Source: JAOPZW01 sp963835295 (lineage in GTDB: Bacteria > Actinomycetota > Thermoleophilia > Solirubrobacterales > Solirubrobacteraceae). Taken from it: a stretch of 64,000 bases of DNA. A model generated the notes under the pieces. It had not been told where the DNA came from. It did not search any database and saw only the letters and a list, made by a program, of their open reading frames with translations. Below, piece by piece: positions 43,749-52,021 of the stretch; positions within the stretch are counted from its first letter, which is position 1, and every line of letters starts with the position of its first letter. Both the position numbers and the translations under genes were made by a program. Where the stretch lies: the NCBI GenBank assembly GCA_963835295.1, contig CAWIEX010000010.1, forward strand, positions 620,001 to 684,000, read 5' to 3'.

Positions 43749-44992
43749 TCAGCCGGCAGTCTGCGCCTTGATGACCTTGTCGAAGACGAGCTTGCCGTTC
43801 TCGACGCGATCCGCGCCGTAGTCGGAGAGCGTCGTGTCGCCGTTCTCGTCGATCGAGTACTTGCCGAGGACCGAGTCGCGATCCTTGATGTTGAAGAACG
43901 CGTCGATGACGGCCTGGCGATCGTTGCCCTTGTCACCCGCGTTCTGGATGGCCAGCAGGGCGACCTTCATCGCTTCGTAGCCGTAGATCGCGTAGGGATA
44001 GGGGTCCTTGCCGTACTTCGCCTTGAACTTCTTGAAGAAGTCCTGCGCCGCCGGCGGGTAGAGCTTCGGGTCCAGGGTCGGGTTGGTGATGTAGGTCTGC
44101 TTGGCGACCTTGGGACTGATCTTGGTCACGAACACGTCCGCCACGCCGTCGGGCCGAAGAGCTTCATGGTCGGGTTGGCGGCGTTGACGTCGGTGAACAG
44201 CTGGACGCCCTTGTTCTGCGTGATGCCGCCGAAGAACATGCAGTCGGCGCCCGACGACTTGACCTTGGTGGCCAGCGTCCGGAAGTTCGCGGCCTTGGTG
44301 TCGATGCCGTCGTTGCCGGCGATCTGCAGGCCCTGGGCCTTCGCGATCTGCTCGACCTGGCCGGCGATGCCCTTCCCGTAGACCTCCTTGTCGTTGAGGA
44401 TGTAGGTCTTCTTGCAGCCCGAGTCCTTCTGGTAGGTGACCTGGGCCGCCGCCTGGATGTGATCGGCGGGGACCACGCGGCCATACGTCCGCTTGCCGGA
44501 CGGGTAGTACTTGTCGGGCTCGCCCTTGTCCGCTCCCTCGGCGCGGGTCAGGCCGACATAGGTGTTGGCCGGCGAGATCTGCAGCAGCCCCGCGTCGTTG
44601 AGGATCGGGATCGAGATCGCCGAGGCGCCTGAGTTGAACTCGCCCAGGTAGGCGATGGTCGATGGATCCTGCGCCGCCTTGCGGGCGTCCGACGACGTCT
44701 GGCCAGGGTCCCACTTGCCGGCCGCCGCCGTGGCGTCGTCGAGGCTGACGTACTTGATGGTGTACTTGCCGGCCTTCCCGCCGGCCTCGTCGAGGGCCAT
44801 CTTCTCGCCCTTGACGACGTCCTCGGACTGCGGGCGGGAGTCGCCCTGCAGCGGCAGGCTCGAGTAGATGGTCAGCGCGGTGCGGCCACCGCCGCCCTCG
44901 CCGCTGCTCGTGTTGTCGTCGCCGCCGCCGCAGGCGGCGACGCCGAGGATCGCCGCGACCATGGCCGCGACGCCTACGATTGTCCTGTGCAT
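43749..44992 (-). pseudogene. branched-chain amino acid-type ABC transporter substrate-binding lipoprotein (frameshifted near 44151)
   Basis: ATG 44992 begins a lipoprotein signal with lipobox GVAAC. The mature part is a type-I periplasmic binding protein of the LivK type (LTIYSSLPLQGDSRPQSEDV, IAYLGEFNSGASAISIPILN, VTYQKDSGCKKTYILNDKEV). The frame breaks in GGCCCGAC, where GGCCCCGAC would restore it, then continues as GVADVFVTKISPKVAKQTY to the stop at 43749. Restored length is about 414 aa. No liv permease or ATPase genes adjoin it, so it is an orphan binding protein. It is divergent from the decayed ArsR-type gene. Confidence 0.85.
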
Positions 44993-45053
44993 GCGCTCCT
45001 CCCAGAGCTCGTATCCGGCTCAGGATCGCGCCGGCCGCTCGAGCCTGCAAAGG

Positions 45054-45071
45054 ATTCAGCGAGCGCTGAAT
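45054..45071. promoter_or_regulatory. palindrome overlapping the start of the ArsR-type gene
   Basis: ATTCAGCG-AG-CGCTGAAT is a perfect 8-bp inverted repeat whose right arm runs into the ATG at 45070. It lies in the gap between two divergent genes and fits an autoregulatory operator for the ArsR-type regulator. Confidence 0.65.
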
Positions 45072-45713
45072 GGTCCTGACGCTCGATTTCCTCGCCGAGG
45101 ACCTCGCGCAGACGCGGCTGGCCTGCTCGCCCCTGTGGGAGACGGTCGAGAGCCTGCGCATGCGCCAGGACCCGGCGGGCTTCGCTGTGCACGAGGAGTG
45201 GGTCCGGGTCAGCGAGGAACGCCTGCGCGGCTTCGACTTCAGCGCGCTGCTCGAGCTCGTGCCGCCGGTGGGCTACATCCCGGACTTCCTCACCCCGCCG
45301 CCGCGGGCGCCGCTCCCGAGCATCGCCGACGAGCTGGCCGAGCTCGAGGCCACGCCCGCCGCCCAGGTGCGAGCCGACCTCGCCGCTCGCTTCGGGCCGG
45401 AGGCGGCGGCGCCCGAGCACGTCCGTCGCTGGCTCGCCCGGCCCGCGGAGGCTCGCGATCACATCGTGGAGCTGTTGCGCGAGTACTGGGAACGCGCCGT
45501 GGCGCCCGACTGGCCGCGCCGTGCACGACGACCGACCTGGCCCGCGACCTCGACCTCACCGCGGGCGCCGTGTCGCTGCACCTGACCGTGATGCACCAGG
45601 CCGGCCTGCTCGTGCGCCGCCGCGCGGGCCGGTCGGTCCTCTACGGCCTCGGCGCCGTCGGCGAGGCGCTGCTGTCGAGCGCTCGCGCCGCGCCCGCGCC
45701 GCCCCAGGACTGA
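45070..45713 (+). pseudogene. ArsR/DUF5937-type regulator, internally deleted and frameshifted
   Basis: The N-terminal part (MVLTLDFLAEDLAQTRLACS..., to YWERAVAPDWPR) matches the N-terminal region of actinobacterial DUF5937-type regulators. The C-terminal part in another frame is a winged helix (TTDLARDLDLTAGAVSLHLT, VMHQAGLLVRRRAGRSVLYG). Such proteins are usually over 300 aa; here the middle is missing and the frames are out of register at about 45520. A real deletion is therefore more likely than a single sequencing error. The operator at its start is still intact. Confidence 0.7.
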
Positions 45714-45752
45714 TCCCGCGCGCGCCGCGAGGGTCAACGCGTTCGGCCTGCG

Positions 45753-46205
45753 ATGCTTGGGCCGATGTCCCCGCGCCGCACGGATCGCGCCGTCGCCGAG
45801 GCCGCGCCGCTCGAGGCGGCCAAGGCCGCCGCCGGCGCCCGCGGCTCGGGCTCGCAGGACCCGCTCGTCGGCGAGCTGCGCCGCGCCGGCCTGCTGCCGC
45901 TGCTGGTGCTGCACTTCCTGCGCGAGGACCCGTCCTACGGCGGGCGCCTGATGGAGCGCGTCGGCGAGGTCAGCGGCGGTCTCATCGCCGTCAACCCGAA
46001 CACCATGTACCCGCTGCTGCGCGAGCTCGAGGCGCAGGGTCTCGTGGCCGGCGAGTGGGAGCACCCCGAGCGTCGCTCGCGGCGCTTCTACCGCCTCACC
46101 GACGCCGGCGAGGCCGAGCGCCGGCGGCTGGCGGGCGAGCTCGCGCCGCGCCTCGACGCCGTCGCGGCGAGCCTCGACCTCATCCGCCGCGAGCTGAGCC
46201 TGTAG
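45753..46205 (+). CDS. PadR-family transcriptional regulator
   Basis: A 150-aa winged-helix protein of the PadR type: GLLPLLVLHFLREDPSYGGR, PNTMYPLLRELEAQGLVAGE and ERRSRRFYRLTDAGEAERRR. The N-terminus has a 35-residue Ala-rich extension before the domain. Starts at 45753 or 45765 are both possible. It lies 8 bp upstream of the SRPBCC gene and probably controls this small operon. Confidence 0.9.
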   Translation: MLGPMSPRRTDRAVAEAAPLEAAKAAAGARGSGSQDPLVGELRRAGLLPLLVLHFLREDPSYGGRLMERVGEVSGGLIAVNPNTMYPLLRELEAQGLVAGEWEHPERRSRRFYRLTDAGEAERRRLAGELAPRLDAVAASLDLIRRELSL

Positions 46206-46213
46206 GTCGGCCG

Positions 46214-46672
46214 ATGGGTCGCGTCCGCGCCAGCATCGTCGTTCCCGGCCTGGCCAGCGAGGCCGAGGAGCTGTGGTACGACACCACCCGCTGGGCGAGC
46301 TTCATCGACGGCCTGCACCACCTCGCGCGCCTGGAAGGCGACTGGCCGCGCGCCGGCGCGCGTGTGCTGTGGGACTCGCAGCCCGGCGGGCGCGGGCGCG
46401 TGCAGGAGCGCGTGACGAGCTACGTCGCGCGCGAGGGGCAGACCCTGGAGGTCGAGGACGAGAAGCTGCGCGGCACCCAGAGCGTGAGCTTCACGCCGGT
46501 CGAGGGCGGGGTTACCGTGGCCCTGGAGCTGCGCTACACGCTCAAGGAGCAGCGGCCCGGGATGGCCTTCGTGGACCTGCTCTTCATCCGCCGCCCGCAG
46601 CGGGAGTCGCTCGAGCGCACCCTGCGGCGCTTCCGCACCGAGGTGGCAGCTGAACGCGAAGGTTCTCTATAG
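46214..46672 (+). CDS. SRPBCC-family protein
   Basis: A 152-aa START-like protein: VRASIVVPGLASEAEELWYD, HHLARLEGDWPRAGARVLWD and GTQSVSFTPVEGGVTVALEL follow the helix-grip pattern. It probably binds a hydrophobic ligand. It lies between the PadR gene and the fatty-acid oxidation fusion gene, 11 bp from the latter, suggesting one transcript. Confidence 0.82.
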   Translation: MGRVRASIVVPGLASEAEELWYDTTRWASFIDGLHHLARLEGDWPRAGARVLWDSQPGGRGRVQERVTSYVAREGQTLEVEDEKLRGTQSVSFTPVEGGVTVALELRYTLKEQRPGMAFVDLLFIRRPQRESLERTLRRFRTEVAAEREGSL

Positions 46673-46683
46673 CCTGCGGCGCC

Positions 46684-48683
46684 ATGTTCGTGTTCAAGGC
46701 CGCCGTCGTCGGCGCCGGCACCATGGGCGGCCAGATCGCCCAGACCATCGCCGCCTCCGGCATCCCCGTGGTCCTCAAGGACGTCAAGGACGAGCTCGTC
46801 CAGGCCGGCCTCGACGAGGCGCGCAACGTCACGCGGGCGCAGGTCGATGGCCTGGTCGAGAAGGGGCGGCTGACCGAGGAGCAGGCCGCGGCCCAGGTGG
46901 AGGAGGTCGTCGGGCGCATCCATGGCTCCACGACCTACGAGGCGTTCGGGGATGTCGACTTCGTCATCGAGGCCGTGCCCGAGCGGATCGCGATCAAGCA
47001 CGCCGTCTTCGCCGAGCTCGACGCGGTCACCCCGGGGCACGCGATCCTCGCCTCGAACACCTCGTCGCTCTCGATCACCGAGATCGGCGGGGCTACCAAA
47101 CGGCCCGACAAGGTCGTCGGCTTTCACTACTTCTATCCGGCCTCGGTCATGCCGCTGATCGAGATCGTCGAAGGCGACGACACGGCGGCCGAGACCGTGG
47201 GCGCCGCGGTCAACTTCGCCCAGGCGATTCGCAAGCAGCCGATCACGTGCGCCGAGGTGCCCGGGTTCGTGGTCAACCGGATCCTCAACGCCGGTGTCTC
47301 GGAGGTCTGGCGGGAGCAGGAGGAGAAGGGCCTCTCGATCAAGGCCATCGACGAGGGCGTCGGCGCCGCGGGCGTCGTGCCGGCGGGCCCTACGCCCTGG
47401 TCGACCTGCTCGGCCTGGACACGGTCCTGCTCGTTGCCGAGCAACTGCACGAGTCCTACGGCGCTCGCTTCTACGTGCCCACGGCGGTGCAGCGCCTGGT
47501 GGCCCAGGGCAAGCTCGGCGCCAAGACCGCAGGCGACGGCCTCTATTCGCCCGCCGGCGAGCCCAACGTCGACGGCGACGCCGAGCCCGACGTCGACGAC
47601 CTCGTCGAGCTGCTGACGCTGAAGACGCTCGTCGAAGCCTGCTTCGTGCTCGAGGAGGGCGTGGCCACCCACCGCGACATCGACGTCGGCATGATGGCCG
47701 GCGCCGGCCTGGACCCGCGCCGCGGCCTGCTTCCGCCCTTCATGAAGGCCGACCTCGAGGGCCTCGACGTCGTTCTCGAGCGCCTGGAGAGCGCCACGGA
47801 GCACCACGGCGAGCGCTTCGCGCCGCCGCTCGTGCTGCGCCGGCTGGTGGCCCAGGGCCGCCTCGGCCAGAAGAGCGGCCAGGGCTTCTACCCCTACGCG
47901 CAGCCCGACGACGAGCAGCCGGGCGAGACGGTCAAGCTGGAGACGCGCGGCGACGTCGCCATCGCTTGGCTGGGCAACGGGCTGATGAACTCGATCGCCC
48001 CACAGGTCATCGGCGACCTGCGCGCGGTCTGGGAGAGGGTCGAGGCCTCGGGCGTGCGCGCGCTGGTCCTCGCGTCCTCGAACCCGCTGCTCTTCTCGGC
48101 CGGCGCCGACATCAAGGCCTTCACCGCGATGGACGAGGCGGGCGGCCGCGAGCTGCTGGAGACCGCGCACGGGCTGCTGCGCGACTTTGAGCGCTCGAGC
48201 GTCGTCACCGTCGCCGCCGTCAACGGGCTGGCCTTTGGCGGCGGCTGCGAGCTGGCCATGGCCTGCGACGTGCGCATCGCGGCGCAGTCAGCCCTCTTCG
48301 GCCAGCCCGAGGTCAAGCTGGGGATCATCCCCGGCTTCGGCGGGACGCAGCGCCTGCCGCGGCTCGTGGGCGAGAACAAGGCGCTGGAGATGAACCTCGT
48401 GGGCGACGCCATCGGCGCCGACGAGGCCTACGTCTTCGGCCTGGTCAACCGCGTGGTCCTCGACCACGAGCTCCTCGACACCGCGCTGGCGTGGGCGCGC
48501 AGGCTCGCCGGCCAGGCGCCGCTGGCCGTCGGCGCGATCAAGGAGGTCTCGGCCGGGGCCGACCTCGACGAGGGCATCGAGGCCGAGAAGGGCGCCTTCG
48601 CGCGCGTCTTCGCCAGCGAGGACGCCCGCGAGGGCATCGGCGCCTTCCTGGGCAAGCGCCAGCCGGCGTGGCGCGGGCGGTAG
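46684..48683 (+). pseudogene. 3-hydroxyacyl-CoA dehydrogenase / enoyl-CoA hydratase fusion (frameshifted near 47388)
   Basis: The N-terminal NAD domain starts AAVVGAGTMGGQIAQTIAAS and includes FVIEAVPERI and ASNTSSLSI. The dehydrogenase C-terminal domains follow. After about residue 420 comes an enoyl-CoA hydratase/isomerase domain (ALVLASSNPLLFSAGADIKA, GLAFGGGCELAMACDVRIAA, LGIIPGFGGTQRLPRLVG). This order is the reverse of FadB-type enzymes. The frame shifts at GGGCCCTAC, where one extra base restores GPYALVDLLGLD. Restored length is about 667 aa. It catalyses the second and third steps of beta-oxidation. The downstream sirtuin gene overlaps its end. Confidence 0.9.
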
Positions 48684-49432
48684 ACAGCCGCGTCGAGCTC
48701 CTGGCCGGCCTCGTGCGCGAGGCCGGCGCCGTCGTGGCGCTGACGGGCGCGGGCATCTCGGTGCCCTCCGGGATCCCCGACTTCCGCACGCCCGGCACCG
48801 GGCTGTGGGAGAACGTCGACCCGATGGCCGTGGCCCACATCGACGCTTGGCGCGCGGACCCCGAGCGCTTCTGGCACTTCTACGGCAACCGCTTCCAGAC
48901 GCTCGCGGGCAAGGAGCCCAACGGCGCCCATCGCGCGCTGGTCGAGCTCGAGCGCCGCGGCCATCTCGACGCCGTGGTGACCCAGAACATCGACATGCTC
49001 CACCGCCGCGCGGGCACGCGCGAGCTGGTCGAGGTCCACGGCACGATCGAGTCCTCCTCGTGCCTGACCTGCGCCGCCCGCTACCCGCTGGCCGAGGTCG
49101 GCGAGCGGCTGGCCGACGACCCGCTCAGCGTGCCCCACTGCGACTGCGGCGAGCCGCTCAAGCCCGACGTCGTGCTCTTCGGCGAGTGGCTGCCCGAGGA
49201 AGCCATCGAGCGCGCCTATGCGCTGGCCGCCGGCGCCGACGTGCTGCTGTGCGTCGGCACGTCGCTCGAAGTCCACCCGGTCGCGCAGCTGCCCGGCATC
49301 ACGCGCAGCCACGGCGGCGCGGTGGCCGTCGTCACCCAGGGCCCGACGCCGTGGGACGAGCGCGCCGCCGTCAAACTCGACGGCGACGTCGTCGCCGAGC
49401 TCGAGGCGCTCGTCGCCGCGCTTGATGGCTAA
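48668..49432 (+). CDS. Sir2-family NAD-dependent protein deacylase
   Basis: A 254-aa sirtuin. The NAD motifs are GAGISVPSGIPDFR and VVTQNIDMLHRRAG, and the catalytic His is in VHGTIE. The zinc site has four cysteines in SSCLTCAARY and PHCDCGEPLKPDVV. It starts at GTG 48668, overlapping the end of the beta-oxidation gene by 16 bp, so it may deacylate metabolic enzymes of that pathway. Confidence 0.94.
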   Translation: MARAVDSRVELLAGLVREAGAVVALTGAGISVPSGIPDFRTPGTGLWENVDPMAVAHIDAWRADPERFWHFYGNRFQTLAGKEPNGAHRALVELERRGHLDAVVTQNIDMLHRRAGTRELVEVHGTIESSSCLTCAARYPLAEVGERLADDPLSVPHCDCGEPLKPDVVLFGEWLPEEAIERAYALAAGADVLLCVGTSLEVHPVAQLPGITRSHGGAVAVVTQGPTPWDERAAVKLDGDVVAELEALVAALDG

Positions 49433-49537
49433 AGCTTCCTTGATCGCTAAAGGCCTCATGCGCAACCTGTAGGCCGGCGGTACCGCCCGTTTATCGGCAA
49501 TCGGTCCGGTGCTATGAAACGTGTCGTTGCAGGTGGG

Positions 49538-51082
49538 CTAGGTGATCGCGGCCGGCGCCGCCACGTCGCCGCCGGGCTCGAGCGGGATGACCGCGACGCG
49601 CTCGCGGACCGAGCGGCCCATCGCGTAGCCGATGAGCGCGATGGCGAGGACCACCGCCAGCGTGCCGAGGGTGAGCGCCTCATAGGTCCCGCGGCTCACG
49701 CCCCACTCGTCCCGGAAGTTGTAGTCGAGCCCGAAGAGGCCTTCGAGCGTGCCCGGGAAGACCGCGACGAAGCTGCCCAGTGCGGTCCAGAAGGTCGTCA
49801 GCACTGCGGCGAACCACATCCCGCGCACGCCGCCGGGAACGGTGTAAGGCCGGCGGATGTGCGGGTGGCTGTAGCGCAGCCTCAGCGCCGAGGGGAAGAT
49901 CCAGAGGTAGGAGATCAGCGTGGTCGAGATCGCGATCGTGAGCACGACCACGAACTTCGCATCCGTCCCGCCGTGGAAGCTCGCCACGGCGACGACCATG
50001 AAGATCGTCGCGAAGATGCCCGACATCGTGTTGACGCGCACCGGCGTGCCGAAGGTGCGGTTGAAGACACCGAAGAACCCGGGGAAGGCGCCGTCGTAGG
50101 CCGCCACGGCGAGGATCCGATCCGAGCCGATCATCCAGACCGCGCCCGAGGTCAGCAGCGTGACGACGAAGCACAGCGTCATCACCCCGAGGAGGAAGCT
50201 CGACGCTCCCCCGTAGACGCTGAACGTCTCGGTCACCGCGTCCAGGAAGCCGCCGATGCCCGTGACCTTCTCTTGCGGCAGGACGATGAGGATCGCGAAG
50301 ATCGGGATCGCATAGAGCAGCACGCCGATGATGCCGCTGCGCAGGACGGCCAGGGGCACGTCCTTCTGCGGGTCCTCCATCTCCTCGGCGGCGCCGTTCT
50401 GCAGCTCGAAACCGACGTAGTTGAAGAGCAGCAGCGGGACGAGGGCGAGGAAGATCGCACCGGTCGGCTTGAGGTCGCCGAGCGGGAAGCCGTCCACCCC
50501 GTGCGAGAAGGCGTAGATGATCGTCGTGATCGTGAAAAGGCCCAGGACGATGACGCGCATGAGCGCTCCCACGTTCGGGATCCACTTGCCGCGCTTGAGC
50601 GAGACGATGGCCACGCCGATCGAAAGCCAGATGAAGAGGAACTTGAAGAGGTAGTCGCCGGCGCCGCCGGAATGGATCTTGAAGATGTTGTCGTTCCACG
50701 CCTCGGTGGCGATGAAGGCCAGCGAGCCGCCGACCCACAGCGGGTTGGTGACCCAGTAGAGGACCGCGGCGAAGGCGCCCTGCAGACGCCCGAAGGCCAT
50801 CTTCGACCACTCGTACGGCCCGCCCTCCTGCGTGAACGCGCTGCCCACCTCGGCCATGAGCAGGGCGTAGGGGAGCACGAAGGCGACGGCGAGGACGATC
50901 AGCCAGGTGAAGCCCTGGGCGCCGTTGGAGGCGACCGTTCCCAGCGTGTCGAGCCCGACGAACGCGCAGACGGTGAAGCCGACCATGTCCAGCCGCGACA
51001 GCGACTTGATGAGCTTGGCCTTCTCCTGCAGCGCAAGCTCGGTCGTCTCCTCGACGCCCTCGCGTGAGAGTGCCTGGTCCAT
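49538..51082 (-). CDS. APC-family amino acid permease
   Basis: A 514-aa transporter with about twelve membrane helices. Family marks include MVGFTVCAFVGLDTLGTVAS near the N-terminus, FNYVGFELQNGAAEEMEDPQ (the conserved helix-6 region) and GSDRILAVAAYDGAFPGFFG. The start is ATG 51082 with GGAGGG at a good distance; an ATG five codons upstream lies within that ribosome site. It is transcribed toward the sirtuin gene. Confidence 0.93.
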   Translation of the reverse strand: MDQALSREGVEETTELALQEKAKLIKSLSRLDMVGFTVCAFVGLDTLGTVASNGAQGFTWLIVLAVAFVLPYALLMAEVGSAFTQEGGPYEWSKMAFGRLQGAFAAVLYWVTNPLWVGGSLAFIATEAWNDNIFKIHSGGAGDYLFKFLFIWLSIGVAIVSLKRGKWIPNVGALMRVIVLGLFTITTIIYAFSHGVDGFPLGDLKPTGAIFLALVPLLLFNYVGFELQNGAAEEMEDPQKDVPLAVLRSGIIGVLLYAIPIFAILIVLPQEKVTGIGGFLDAVTETFSVYGGASSFLLGVMTLCFVVTLLTSGAVWMIGSDRILAVAAYDGAFPGFFGVFNRTFGTPVRVNTMSGIFATIFMVVAVASFHGGTDAKFVVVLTIAISTTLISYLWIFPSALRLRYSHPHIRRPYTVPGGVRGMWFAAVLTTFWTALGSFVAVFPGTLEGLFGLDYNFRDEWGVSRGTYEALTLGTLAVVLAIALIGYAMGRSVRERVAVIPLEPGGDVAAPAAIT

Positions 51083-51188
51083 CCGATCCCTCCTCATCCC
51101 TCGATGCCCGGGCGCCCGGCAGCCTAGGGTGACCGCCGGTGGGGTGCATTCGCCCGAACGGCGACATCTGGCGCCTGCGGATGGACGG

Positions 51189-52019
51189 TCAGTCGAACCC
51201 GAGGGCCGTGCGCGCCCGCAGCGCGGCCTCGAGGCGCTCGAGGGCGCGCTGGACCGCGGCGGCGTCGCCGTCGTCGACGCCGCCCTGCAGCGCTGCGTGC
51301 GCCGCGGCGCGGACGCCGTCGTGCAACTCGCGCAGCTCGCTCACGCGCGCTCCGATGTCGCCGCGCGGCGACCAGGGCTCGAGCTCGGGCAGCGCGACGG
51401 TGAGCGCGGCGTCGAGCTGCAGCGCGGCCTCGCGCCGGCGCCCCGCGTCGACGTCCTGGCGCGCGCGTAGCGCGAGCTCCTCGCAGGCCAGGACCGCGTC
51501 GCGGCCCCCGAGGAGCGCGCTGAGACGCTCCTGCGGGCGCAGCGCAGCGTCGCGGCGGGGCCGTGGCGTCAGGGTGGGGAGCTCGAGCGCCTTGACCCAG
51601 CGCCCTTCGGCCACCTGGTCACCCTCCCCGTAGCCGATGCGCACGACCACCGCCTGCTCGCGGCGCAGCTCGCGCACGTGCGGGTCGGCGGTGGCCGCGC
51701 GGTGCATGTGCAGCACGCGGTTGAGCGTGGCCACCGCGGCCCGTGCCTCGTCCTCGCCCGCGGAGCGCAGCCAGCTCTCGGCGGCCTCGTCGTCGTAGAA
51801 GGGTTGGGCGGTGACCAGCGTCACCCGCCCGGTGGTGACCGGCGTGGGCTCGGGCGAGGCCGGCCGGCGCCGGCGGCCGCGCAGCCGACGGCGCTCCGGC
51901 GCGCCCAGCGTGGAGACCACGAGCACGTGCTCGAGCTCGGCGGCGTGTCCGCGCACGACGTAGCGGCCGTCCGGCGGGCCGAGGGCCCAGGGGAACTCCA
52001 GCTGGACGAAGCCGAACAG
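51189..52019 (-). CDS. conserved-looking protein of unknown function
   Basis: About 277 aa. It opens FGFVQLEFPWALGPPDGRYV, has an Arg-rich linker (RLRGRRRRPASPEPTPVTT) and a largely helical C-terminal half with HVRELRREQAVVVRIGYGEG. No membrane segment. No ATG, GTG or TTG is close to the natural beginning; CTG at 52019, six bases past the stop of the upstream gene, is the best guess. It follows the wall hydrolase gene and may share its transcript. Confidence 0.6.
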   Translation of the reverse strand: MFGFVQLEFPWALGPPDGRYVVRGHAAELEHVLVVSTLGAPERRRLRGRRRRPASPEPTPVTTGRVTLVTAQPFYDDEAAESWLRSAGEDEARAAVATLNRVLHMHRAATADPHVRELRREQAVVVRIGYGEGDQVAEGRWVKALELPTLTPRPRRDAALRPQERLSALLGGRDAVLACEELALRARQDVDAGRRREAALQLDAALTVALPELEPWSPRGDIGARVSELRELHDGVRAAAHAALQGGVDDGDAAAVQRALERLEAALRARTALGFD

Positions 52020-52021
52020 CG

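Noticed and set aside
41382..44381. Very long open frame on the plus strand opposite the ankyrin-GNAT gene
   Set aside because: Its translation is rich in Arg, Gly, Gln and His with no motif and exactly mirrors a well-supported minus-strand gene; it is a high-GC artefact.
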